Source: Callorhinus ursinus (taxonomy: Eukaryota > Chordata > Mammalia > Carnivora > Otariidae). Taken from it: DNA of 64,000 bases. The notes below the pieces were generated by a model that was not told the DNA's origin, did no database searches, and saw nothing but the letters and a program-made list of their open reading frames with translations. Position 1 is the first letter of the stretch, and each line of letters opens with the position of its first letter. This document shows, piece after piece, positions 52,180 to 64,000 of this stretch. The translations under genes were made by a program, and so were the position numbers. Location of the stretch: contig NW_020313168.1 of assembly GCF_003265705.1 (NCBI RefSeq), positions 6,012,328 to 6,076,327 of the forward strand, in the 5' to 3' direction.

Positions 52180-52800
52180 AGAGGGGGTTGATCCAGCCCT
52201 TACAGGCCCCCTGCCTTCTCTCGCGTGGCGGGGGGGGGGGGTAGAAGTGGAGGGCAGGCGGCCGCCACCTATGCGTTCCTGTCCCTCCAGCCACGCCGCG
52301 CGGCCCCGCCGTCTCCTCTTTGGATCCCGTTTTAACCCGAGCCCCGGGCGTGAGAGCGGGACGGGGCCGCCACCGCTGCCGACCGAGGGCTTCGGGCCGA
52401 GGAAGGTCGGGCGCTACCGCCACGGACCTCGGGAGCCCGCGCGGCGAGGATGGCGTCGCCGGGACTCCGGCAGGTGGCGCCGGCGAGACGGCCCCGCCCC
52501 TCCACGCTGGCCCCGCCCCGGCGCCGCGCTCGGAAATGACCTAAGCGGCGGCGAGGCCCGGCGGGTCGCTCCAGCTCTGCAGCGCGGCGGACCGGGGGCG
52601 CGCGCACCATGCCCGCCGAGCGGCCTCCGGGCACGCGGGCGCGGTGCCGGCCCGGCAGGTGGGTCCCGGCGCTCGCATGGCACCGCACCGCCTCTTCCGC
52701 CCGCGGGACCCGGGACGGCTCCCCTGCCCCGCCCGGAAGGGCATTCCGGGCTTGGGGAAGCTGCCCGGTTCTGGAGATTCCCCGAGGTCGTCCTTTGACC
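52180..52800. promoter_or_regulatory. MIF4GD: MIF4GD CpG-island promoter
   Basis: Very CpG-rich, TATA-less. A donor GTGGGT at 52659 closes the probable non-coding exon 1. Long GC-rich open frames on both strands are composition artefacts. Confidence 0.75.
52560..52658 (+). other. MIF4GD: MIF4GD probable exon 1 (5' end estimated)
   Basis: Ends GGCCCGGCAG before GTGGGTCCCG. An ATG at 52609 opens a short frame that stops soon after splicing to 53584, so it would be an upstream ORF. Confidence 0.55.
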
Positions 52801-53583
52801 AGGGGGGAGGCACGGCGTCCGGAGAGGGGACTCCAACAGGGACTGCATCTGGGAGACGTGTCATTTCGCTCCCCTCTTCTTTAAGAGAAAGGCTCCAGAA
52901 TGGACCTCAGGAATTAGAGGAGTCCTGAGTGGGCAAGGCCGGGTTTCTGCCGCTCGGGAGGCCAGTTTAACCAGTCCGTCCCGGGGAGAAGTTGGCCTGG
53001 ACAGGAGCAGTTAGGGCCCCGCACCCGCCCACACAGGCCAGGCCAGGGGTTGGAGGGGGCGGGTTTGGGGACTTAGAAGGACTCTGACTAAAGCCGAGGG
53101 AGGGGTCGGGGCCAGGGGATTGGAACTCTGCTGGGACAGACCTGTCCAGAGCCCCCAGCCGTCACTCGCCCGAAGTCGTGCTGGGCCAGCAGCTTCCAGG
53201 CTGGTTTACATAGGGCAAGTGTCTGATATGCCCCTGTCCACACCCCCAGTGCAGCTCACCGCACCCCAACCGTGGTATCAGTGGAGAATATCCCTGCCTA
53301 CTCTGGAGACTGGACGGTCAGCCCGTTCACCTTTACGTCTCTACTCCCGTGTAATCCCAGAAGCTACAAGGGTTCCTAAACTGAGCAGCAGGTGCCTGGC
53401 TGGTGCCCAGTCTCCACTAGAAGCCAAGCTTGCTGGGCCCTCAGCCAACCACCCAAGGCAATGGACTGGCTGGGAGCACCTGTCCCAAGTGCTGGCCAGC
53501 CCTGGCCGGGGCCTGCAGGACTAGAAACCCTGACCCCACGCTGCACAACTGAGGCCTCTCCCTTCCCCGCTCCTCCTCCCCAG
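52800..53583. other. MIF4GD intron 1
   Basis: GC-rich unique sequence without recognised repeats. Confidence 0.6.
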
Positions 53584-53633
53584 GTGCTGTCATTAGTCCC
53601 ACCTCAGTAAAGAGCTGTGGGGGCTGAATGGTC
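53584..53633 (+). other. MIF4GD: MIF4GD 5' UTR part of exon 2
   Basis: Acceptor CCTCCCCAG at 53583, then 50 nt before the ATG. The acceptor is chosen for its pyrimidine tract. Confidence 0.6.
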
Positions 53634-53715
53634 ATGGGGGATCCTGGTAGAGAGGAGTATAAAATCCAGTCTTTTGATGCAGAGACTCAGCAGCTGCTGA
53701 AGACAGCACTCAAAG
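53634..53715 (+). CDS. MIF4GD: MIF4GD first coding exon (residues 1-28)
   Basis: ATG in GGTCATGGGGGAT; donor GTGAGC at 53716 after the first base of Asp28. Confidence 0.96.
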
Positions 53716-55954
53716 GTGAGCATGGAGCCCCCTCCTGAGCTGCAGAGAAGGGGCCTAGGGCACAGGCCTGGAGGCCTGAGCCTTAGCCAGGGAATGCCCA
53801 ACCCTGTCCCTTTGCTTTCTGAGAATAAAAGTCAGCAACATCGCTCTCGGACTGGAGGACAAGTCACATTTAGGCCAATAATTGAAAGTATGAATCATAG
53901 AGTCACCTCTCGGGCAGTAAAGCCATTTTTTTTTAAAGTACCCATGAGAGCGGGGTGGAGCACAGAGAACGGAATTCTCGTCTCCAGAGCCCTTGCATTG
54001 GCCCTGGCTTCTGTATTGCCACAGCAGGTGGTCTTGAATGTGCAGAGATGGCTGACTTGGGACAGAGGATGGAGCATTCTGCTTGGCAGAGAAGATGCAG
54101 TCATTGTCCTGGATCAGTGCCTTCTGCAGCACTCAGAAGTTTGACTCAGCTAACAATTAGTAATGCCCATCACATGCCAAGCTAAGCCTGTTGGGGAGGC
54201 CCTGCCTGGCCCGCCTTGTCAGGTGTTCATGTGTGTGTATTGTAAGAGCACTTTCTTCCATGAAATTGCTGTCAAATACATCGTTATTCAGTGTTCCTTC
54301 TGCAACCTAGTGCCAGGAAATGTGTGCCCTAAAAAACTAGCATTCTTTGATTAATCTCTAACGGCCACCTGTCCCAGCCATCAGTCGCCCAGTGGAGCTG
54401 TTCTGGTGTGGGGCTACTTCTCCTGGCATTTTCTGGTCTTTTAAAATGTAAGTGTATCACGGGAGTGCTCTTTTGTAAAAACATCTCAAATCCTTAGAAG
54501 CAAGTGGAAACAAATGTGGTAACTCAGCAGCTCTAGACTCCCCACCTATCTCTACTCTAGATCCAGGTGCTGTGGACTTGGAAAAGGTGGCCAATGTGAT
54601 TGTGGACCATTCTCTGCAGGACTGTGTGTTCAGCAAAGAAGCAGGACGCATGTGCTATGCCATCATTCAGGTGGGCTGGGACTGGTAGAAAAGCGGGGAG
54701 ACACTTTGGGAGAGGTCGTGGCAAAGGGCAGGAGGCCTGGCCAGCAGGGCAGAGGTGGAGGGTCAGACAGGAGGGTCCTCAGCCACCAAAGTTTGAGTGG
54801 GGGTCGCCATGGCACCGCCCCCGGCTCACCATCCTTTCCCTGGCTCACAGGCCGAGAGCAAACAAGCAGGCCAGAGTGTCTTCCGACGGGGACTCCTCAA
54901 CCGGCTGCAGCAGGAGTACCAGGCTCGGGAGCAGCTGCGAGCCCGGTCCCTGCAGGGCTGGGTCTGCTATGTCACCTTTATCTGCAACATCTTTGACTAC
55001 CTGAGGGTGAGGCCCCGGTAGCCACCCTGGGCGGCAGAGACAGCCTGTCTCCTTCAGCCGCTCAGTGCTCTGGCCCCTGCTGTCCCCCCACAGGTGAACA
55101 ACATGCCCATGATGGCCCTGGTGAACCCCGTCTACGATTGCCTCTTCCGGCTGGCCCAGCCTGACAGTCTGAGCAAGGAGGAGGAGGTGGGTGACCCCAG
55201 TTCAGACAGCTGTGGAGGTGGGTGGTCCCTGGCTCAGCTCAGAATACCAGCACACTGTCCATGAAGAGCATCCAAGAGCATCACTTCCCAGGGCAAGAGC
55301 CTGGTGGGGATATTCAAGGCCTGTCTCAGTTCCAGGACAAGCTGCCAGGCTTGGAATTTATTCAGAACAGAGAGCAGCCAAAACCTACAGGCTCAGAGGC
55401 TTTCTTCCCAGTAGGAAAGCCAACCTGTGATAGGAACCCAGCTGTGGATACAGATGGCCCAGAAACAGAGTCAGGCAGGGTGGGGGAGGGGTAGGAAGGT
55501 TGGGTTAAGCGGCAGCTTGGAGACAGGCCCCGCATCCAGCCTGGCCGGCGAGACCCATGGCAAGTCCTGAACTTGTCTCCTTTCACGTAAGATGTGGCGA
55601 ACACCAACCAGGTGCTGTGAGCAGGTCAGGAGGAAACAAGTGTGTGGGGCTGAGCAAGCTTGCCGCTAGAGCTCCCTGAATGGCTGCTCTGTGTGCCCTG
55701 GGGTCACCTCCAACTGCCCCCTGCAGGTGGACTGCCTGGTGCTGCAGCTGCACCGCGTGGGGGAGCAGCTGGAGAAGATGAACCGACAGCGCATGGATGA
55801 GCTCTTTGTCCTGATCCGGGACGGCTTCCTGCTCCCAAGTGGCCTCAGCTCCCTGGCCCAGCTGCTGCTGCTGGAGATCATCGAATTTCGGGCAGCCGGC
55901 TGGAAGACGACCCCGGCTGCCCACAAGTATTACTACAGCGAGGTCTCCGACTAG
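53634..55954 (+). CDS. MIF4GD: MIF4GD / SLIP1, MIF4G domain-containing protein
   Basis: Binds stem-loop binding protein (SLBP) and links it to translation initiation factors on histone mRNAs, and takes part in SLBP-dependent mRNA metabolism. Five coding exons (53634-53715, 54561-54670, 54851-55006, 55094-55186, 55727-55954) join in frame to 222 residues, the length of the human protein. Nearly the whole chain is one MIF4G HEAT-type helical domain, from EEYKIQSFDAETQQLL to LLLLEIIEFRAAGW, ending KYYYSEVSD. It differs from human at a handful of N-terminal residues (MGDPGREEY here). Short introns (180 and 87 bp) follow exons 2 and 3 of the coding part. Confidence 0.98.
53716..54560. other. MIF4GD intron
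   Basis: No SINE and no other recognised element. Confidence 0.6.
54561..54670 (+). CDS. MIF4GD: MIF4GD coding exon (residues 28-64)
   Basis: Acceptor CTACTCTAG at 54560, donor GTGGGC at 54671. Encodes PGAVDLEKVANVIVDHSLQD through CYAIIQ. Confidence 0.97.
54851..55006 (+). CDS. MIF4GD: MIF4GD coding exon (residues 65-116)
   Basis: Acceptor GGCTCACAG at 54850, donor GTGAGG at 55007. Encodes AESKQAGQSVFRRGLLNRLQ to FDYLR. Confidence 0.97.
55094..55186 (+). CDS. MIF4GD: MIF4GD coding exon (residues 117-147)
   Basis: Acceptor CCCACAG at 55093, donor GTGGGT at 55187. 93 nt, in-frame if skipped. Encodes VNNMPMMALVNPVYDCLFRL to SKEEE. Confidence 0.97.
55187..55726. other. MIF4GD last intron
   Basis: 540 bp, purine-rich, no repeat recognised. 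Confidence 0.6.
55727..55954 (+). CDS. MIF4GD: MIF4GD terminal coding exon (residues 148-222)
   Basis: Acceptor CCCTGCAG at 55726, stop TAG at 55952-55954. Encodes VDCLVLQLHRVGEQLEKMNR and the conserved C-terminus. Confidence 0.97.
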   Translation: MDCLVLQLHRVGEQLEKMNRQRMDELFVLIRDGFLLPSGLSSLAQLLLLEIIEFRAAGWKTTPAAHKYYYSEVSD

Positions 55955-56475
55955 GCCTCCGGTTCACGCTGCATCACCAGCAGCACCGGCCTCTCACCTG
56001 CCCAACTCCCTGCCCCTCCCAAAGACCGTCCCTTCCAGACCCTCACCAGCTCCTGAGAGTTTCCCACTTACGCAGTGGTCCTGCCCTGAGCACCTTCCCT
56101 CCCGGATTCAGAGACCTCAGGACCGGGGAAGACACCAAACAGAGCTGCCCCCACCATCCCATCAACCTCTCCCCCAGCACCTCCAGCCTGGGCCAGGCAA
56201 AGGCAGCCTCTAACACCCACTGCACTGTGTAACCGCTGGTGCGACAGCCAACCTGGGGGCCTCGGCTCCCCCATCCCCATAGCTACTGGTGAGGTACTTT
56301 GGGACATCGAGGGGCACAGCACAGGGCACACCAGAAACTGCTTTTTATACATTTTATACAAGGACCACTTCGGAAACAAACGTATTTCCAGTCGATTTTA
56401 GTAAATGGCAGTACCACCTCACATGCGACACCAGTTCAGGGCGAGAATTTTCTAATAAACCTTTTCCAATGTTAA
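55955..56475 (+). other. MIF4GD: MIF4GD 3' untranslated region
   Basis: C-rich then A/T-rich, ending just after the AATAAA at 56454. Converges on MRPS7. Confidence 0.8.
56454..56459 (+). terminator. MIF4GD poly-A signal
   Basis: AATAAA in TTTTCTAATAAACCTTTTC. Confidence 0.8.
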
Positions 56476-56746
56476 AACTGCTTCCTTTCATATCCTCCCC
56501 CAAAGTTCTACCCCAAATTGAGGAAGAGAGGCTGGATGGACCCTAAGTTCCTAGGAGAAATCCAAATTGATACATTCCCTCTTTAAATGAGATGGGACAG
56601 GAAAATAAGTTCTAGCTCCCAAAGAAAGGACTAACAAGCAATAAATACGTTGCTCCCCCCTTAAGAAGGAACTACTTAACCCACAAGGGTATTTCGCTGT
56701 GACAGTGGCTCCCACGATCTGGCAGCAGAGAGCCTCCAGCCTCCCT
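56460..56746. other. Convergent 3' interval between MIF4GD and MRPS7
   Basis: Less than 300 bp from the MIF4GD signal to the MRPS7 stop. I see no AATAAA on the minus strand here; TATAAA-type variants occur further down near 56344-56357 inside the MIF4GD 3'UTR. Confidence 0.55.
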
Positions 56747-60025
<3,279 letters not shown>

Positions 60026-60293
60026 CTTGGCTGGCCACAAGGACCCCACGAAGGCTGCCCTCGGCGTGCCTGAGCGAGTGATGGGAGACGGGGGGAAAAG
60101 CTCCGCAGGGTCCTAAATCTGTGCGTCACACCATTAATCCGGGCGTTAAGTCTCTCACTCCGAGGTCCAAAGGCAAGACTCAAAAGGAAACATTCGGCGT
60201 CTCATCCGCCGCAGTCTGACGCCACTCTCGGCGGCGGCGCCCTCTCTTCTCAGGCCCCCATGCAGGCCCCGCCCCGACTCGTCTCTCACAGGT

Positions 60294-60303
60294 TCTCGCG
60301 AGA
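60294..60303. promoter_or_regulatory. TCTCGCGAGA palindrome
   Basis: Perfect 10-bp palindrome 36 bp before the GGA3 ATG. This motif is known as a BANP-bound element of CpG-island promoters. Confidence 0.8.
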
Positions 60304-60334
60304 TTTGAGGCCGTTGGGCCGGCCCGGGCTGCTG

Positions 60335-60346
60335 CAATATGGCGGA
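60335..60346 (+). promoter_or_regulatory. YY1/TISU-like sequence at GGA3 ATG
   Basis: CAATATGGCGGA keeps the ATGGCGG core but differs at two consensus positions. Confidence 0.5.
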
Positions 60347-60378
60347 GGCGGAAGGGGAGAGCCTGGAGTCCTGGCTGA
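60339..60378 (+). CDS. GGA3: GGA3, Golgi gamma-ear ARF-binding clathrin adaptor (first exon only)
   Basis: ATG then MAEAEGESLESWL and one base of the next codon, followed by donor GTGAGT at 60379. This matches the start of GGA3, the monomeric clathrin adaptor that sorts mannose-6-phosphate receptors and BACE1 at the trans-Golgi. The VHS, GAT, hinge and ear domains lie beyond the window; the remaining 3.6 kb are intron 1. The identification rests on 13 residues plus conserved position head-to-head with MRPS7. Confidence 0.9.
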
Positions 60379-62208
60379 GTGAGTAGCCGCGGCCGCTTCT
60401 GTCTGCCCTCGAGCCCCCTCTCCGCCGCCCCGCGCCGCCCCACCCCACCCCACCCCACCCCACCCCGCCCCGCTCCGCTCCCAGAGACCCGCGGCGGCGT
60501 CGCCTGGCAGCCCGTGCCTGGGCTCGCCCTGGCAGCGAGCATTCCGCGATCACGCCCCTTCCCCAGCAGGGCGCCCGGGCCCCCGCCCCGCGCCTCCTCC
60601 CACTTCTGCGCGCGGCGGCGTGAGCTCGGGTCCGCTCCGGGCCCCGCGGGCTCTGGGGAAGCGGCAGCCAGGTGCTTCCGCCTGGCATGGCATCGGCGAT
60701 TTGGGGAGATTGTGGTGGGGCCGCGCGCCGCCGTGACTCCGGGACCCCTGGCCTCAGCATACACACACAGCTTCAGAATTGCGACCATGTATTTAAGAAG
60801 TGGCCGCCTCGCGCAGGCAAAATGTTTGAAGTGAGAAGAATCCAAAAAGGGATAAAGAGCAGCTCTGCCCTTTTCCTGCAGTGCCCAAACCTTGGTGATG
60901 TCTGTGTTGGGGACACACACACTTGAACATCTTAACGAGTCATTCATAGGTAACATATTCTGAGCAAAGCAGAGGAGCACAGCCTAGTGCTGTAGTTACA
61001 GCGGCCTATTGCTCTAATTGTTAATTCATATTGCTTATTAAGGAAATACGGGTTACCCTTGTTAGCACATAGTATTCTGCTGAAAGGTTAATAAGTTAAC
61101 TTTCCTGTGGGCTTAGAAGAGGCCCCTGGAGGCCTCTTTAAGTGAAGGCAGAAATTGGACAGAGTGATAAGACAGGATGCCTAGAGACTGCCTTGTGCAA
61201 GATCTGTTATTTACTAGAGCCTCCAGGCTTTTGGAGGTAATGACTGTTTCCTCCAATGTCCTGACCTTTTTTAATAAGAAACCCCCTTCAGGTGGTTGAA
61301 CCTAGGTTACCTTTGCAAAATCTGCAGTTGCAGGCAGGTCACAAAGTCCTCTGTGTATAGGGAATTGTTCTCCAGGGAGCTCAGAGTACTCCAAAGACAT
61401 TCATTTAATTCCTTTATCAAGTATCCTAGCGAAGCAGGTACTACTGTCACAATTTCACAAAAAGAGGACACACTGACTAATCACACCACTTACCCAGAGC
61501 CATCCAACCAGATATAACTACGCTAGAATCAATTTGATTCATAGATATTAATGGGGACATTGGAGTAATTTGACCTAAGCTGAGTTTAATCGGCTAAGTT
61601 TAGAGTTATATTTTGAAATAGGAGAGGGACAGACCTGTTTTTGAGGGAGAGTGGAAATGGTGAGTGGGGCAATGGGGTGGTATCTCTGTAGATAATAGAG
61701 CTGAGACTGGCCTTTGATCTTTCCCATTGGTTAGAGTGACATTAGGGGCGGTGTTAAGATTCTTTCCATTCTTTTTTTTTTTTTTTTTAAGGTTCCATTC
61801 TTCTCCCTTGTTCACCTTCACAGTTCTTATGACTTATTGGTGTGAACTTATCAGTTGAATGAACCAGTGTTTGAGGTTTAGCATTGTGTTAGTCTAGGTC
61901 CTTGTCGTCACTCCATGGTTTGCCAGAATTATTATAGAAGCCTTTGCTGGGCCCGGTTCCTCAAGTGTCTCCCCACCTCCCTTCCGTCCACTTCTGTGTA
62001 ATCAGGTCGTTCCACTGCTGCGCACCTACTGCCGCCTCTTTGTGGCTTCCCGAGAGTCTCCTTGCTGGGCTGGGTCAGGTGTTCTTGTCCCCCCGGCACA
62101 CCCTAATCTCCTTCCCTTTGCTCAACTAAATGCTTTAAGACCCATCCCAGATTCTCCTTGCCCACAGACTGTCTCTTGATGACTTCAGCCTTCTCATCTC
62201 AATCAGTC
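60379..62208. other. GGA3 intron 1, proximal
   Basis: CpG-rich to about 60750 with a (CCCCA)n run at 60440-60467. MIR near 61340-61515 and L2-like sequence near 61930-62135. No SINE. Confidence 0.6.
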
Positions 62209-62226
62209 CATAACAAATACCTACTC

Positions 62227-62299
62227 ATCATGGAACAGTACACCAAAACAAATTATGTAATATATGGTGATTAACATAACAATAAAAAATTAAAAAAAA
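62227..62299 (+). repeat. Very short 5'-truncated L1 insertion
   Basis: 73 bp of L1 3' tail (GTAATATATGGTGATTAACA, then A-rich) between perfect 14-bp duplications ACAAATACCTACTC at 62213 and 62300. Confidence 0.88.
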
Positions 62300-62565
62300 A
62301 CAAATACCTACTCTATGAGGTATTATGAAAATTAAGTTCCAGCTGTCTTTGCCTTCAGTTTGATAAAGATGATGCTGGGGTGGATAAAGCATTCGTAAAA
62401 AGATACACATACAGGGCGAGAGCTGTAAGTACTCAAATGCAGACAGTTTCTTTAGGAAATTGGGGGTAAGCGGAATGGAAAGATGATTCTCTCAGGAGGT
62501 GGCAATCAAGCCAGGCCTTGAATGCCCAGAAGACTGGGGAAAATTGGCTAAGAAAACACTAGACA

Positions 62566-62757
62566 GGGGCGGCTGGGTGGCTCAGTTGGTTATGCGTCTG
62601 CCTTCGGCTCAGGTCGTGATCCCAGGGTCCTGGGATCGAGCCCCGCATCGGGCTCCCTGCTCGGCGGGAAGCCTGCTTCTCCCTCTCCCACTCCTCCTGC
62701 TTGTGTTCCCTCTCTCGCTGTGTCTCTGTCAAATAAATAAATAAAATCTTACAAGAA
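62566..62757 (+). repeat. Carnivore SINE
   Basis: GGGGCGGCTGGGTGGCTCAG head; ACACTAGACAG on both sides. Confidence 0.93.
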
Positions 62758-63103
62758 AAAGAACACACTAGACAGTGATGTAAATAGAGCAAACCATGTT
62801 TGGGGCATACGGGAACAGGTGCTTGTCTGGTTCAGGCAGGGAGCTCCTGTAGGAGTGTGGTAGGAGAGAAAGCTGGGAAGTTAAAACTAAACTCTGGAAA
62901 AGCTTGAATTCCAGCCCAGGAAGTTTAAATTTCAACAGTTATCAGGTCCCCGTTCTTACCGTAGCTGTGAAGTCAGTGTTTTAGGAGGATCGGTATAGGG
63001 GTTTCATATAGGATGGCAAGAAGCAGAAGTTCTGGAAGCAGGTGAAGAAGGAAGGAGGTGGGGTGGGGGCAGGGGTAAGAAAGGGAGAGATTTAACAAGA
63101 CAT
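62758..63103. other. GGA3 intron 1, no element recognised
   Basis: Contains an unassigned old repeat-like stretch (GTGTGGTAGGAGAGAAAGCT). Confidence 0.45.
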
Positions 63104-63259
63104 TGAGAAGGAGGGGGCCCTGGGTTTGCTGGAAGTGGGCGAGAAGGAAGGGGCCCTGGGTTTGNNNNNNNNNNTGAGAAGGAAGGGGCCCTGGGTTTGC
63201 TGGAAGTGGGTGAGAAGGAAGAGACCCTGGGTTGCTGGAAGTGGGTGAGAAGGAAGGAG
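63104..63259. repeat. Minisatellite, about 36-bp unit
   Basis: About 4.5 copies of a unit containing GAGAAGGAAGGGGCCCTGGG and TTTGCTGGAAGTGGG. Units start at 63104, 63141, 63175, 63211 and 63246. Ten N at 63165-63174 interrupt the second. Confidence 0.92.
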
Positions 63260-63677
63260 TCAGCAATGGGGGTTCAAACCCGGACGCCTGGGCGTGGGGG
63301 CAGAGTGAGCTTTTGAATGATGGCACCATTTATAGAAATGGGGAAGTCAGGAAAAGAAGTAATGAGTTTGTTTTTAAACTCATTTATATATCAAATTATA
63401 TAATTACACTCGAAGTTTTTGCTCTGCTTATTTCGTACAAGTTGCATCAGAAGAACATAAGCTCCCCAAGGGTAGGCTCTGAGTCTTGGACTCTATGTGG
63501 TCCCGCTATGGCCTAGCATGCTGTGTGCTTCGTTTTTCGTTATATTATTGATTGAATAGTATCGTACAGTATAGTTCACCTGTGTACTTAATTTTCTGTG
63601 GGTGCTTAACAAAGACTTGGTGATAAAGTCTCTCTTAATTCAGGACCCTAGCACCGAAGGCTGACTCTTGATTTCTT
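63260..63677. other. GGA3 intron 1 with L2 tail
   Basis: L2-like ending near 63425-63560 (CATAAGCTCCCCAAGGGTAG, TTATTGATTGAATAG). Confidence 0.55.
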
Positions 63678-63877
63678 TTTTTTTTTTTTTAAGATTTTAT
63701 TTATTTATTTCACAGAGAGAGACACAGCGAGAGAGGGAACACAAGCAGGGAGAGTGGGAGAGGGAGAAGCAGGCTTCCCGTGGAGCAGAGAGCCCGATGT
63801 GGGGCTCGATCCCAGAACTCTGGGATCGTGACCTGAGCCGAAGGCAGACGCTTTACGACTGAGCCACCCAGGCGCCC
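63678..63877 (-). repeat. Carnivore SINE
   Basis: CTTGATTTCTT at 63667 and 63878; TTATTTATTTATTTCACAGA body start, CCACCCAGGCGCCC head. Confidence 0.93.
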
Positions 63878-64000
63878 CTTGATTTCTTGTCCATCCCCCC
63901 TATGTTCTTGCCTCTGCTCATCTCTAAGTCATGTGATACATAGAATCTGTCGTCTGTGAAATGTCTGAGCCGTGTTGGGATTGGGTAGCCAGTGCTGCCC

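Noticed and set aside
51797..52798. 333-codon open frame on the plus strand at the MIF4GD CpG island
   Set aside because: GC-rich composition removes stop codons; the product is Pro/Arg/Gly-rich without a domain, and the minus strand is equally open.
60180..60980. 266-codon minus-strand frame across the GGA3 promoter and first exon
   Set aside because: Lies in the CpG island, has no recognisable domain, and overlaps the GGA3 exon antisense.

Overview
The window is mammalian nuclear DNA from a carnivoran. It carries about 65-70 copies of the carnivore tRNA-derived SINE (5' head resembling GGGGCGCCTGGGTGGCTCAG, then a CT-rich body ending in AAATAAATAAAATCTT plus poly-A). The head and body do not match the dog-specific SINEC_Cf form, so I infer an arctoid (bear, pinniped or mustelid lineage) rather than a dog or cat. 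That species-level inference rests on memory of the subfamilies.

Five genes are recognised from spliced exons in conserved order, corresponding to human 17q25.1. GRB2 (+) has its last three coding exons at 1561-5716 and a 3'UTR to about 7655. SLC25A19 (+), the mitochondrial thiamine pyrophosphate carrier, has a CpG promoter near 32600-32930, two non-coding 5' exons, six coding exons between 35882 and 50281, and a poly-A signal at 51754. MIF4GD/SLIP1 (+) has a CpG promoter near 52180-52760, five coding exons 53634-55954 and a poly-A signal at 56454. MRPS7 (-) has five exons from 60025 down to 56747 and converges on MIF4GD. GGA3 (+) has only its first coding exon (60339-60378), head-to-head with MRPS7 across a CpG-rich bidirectional promoter; the rest of the window is GGA3 intron 1. 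The reconstructed exons give complete frames of 318 aa (SLC25A19), 222 aa (MIF4GD) and 242 aa (MRPS7), all with GT-AG splice sites and matching phases.

The stretch from about 9.4 to 32.2 kb between GRB2 and SLC25A19 has no recognisable gene. It is a dense field of SINEs nested in each other and in older L1 3' ends, with MIR, L2 and MER5-like relics. In contrast, 584-9417 (GRB2 3' half and downstream flank) has no SINE. The 8.5-kb SLC25A19 intron before the exon at 47170 is also packed with SINEs. Two 10-N gaps (42985 and 63165) are each flanked by duplicated sequence and look like assembly joins.

The genes do not form a pathway; they are ordinary neighbouring housekeeping genes (Ras adaptor, ThPP import, histone-mRNA translation factor, mitoribosome protein, Golgi clathrin adaptor). 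I found no evidence of an undescribed biological system. The observations most worth checking are regulatory and retrotransposition structures: paired ZNF143-like and CCAAT motifs at SLC25A19, four CACGTG palindromes in its first intron, a TCTCGCGAGA palindrome with TISU/YY1-like start sites at MRPS7/GGA3, a U6 snRNA 5' fragment with target-site duplication, and a triple-nested SINE.
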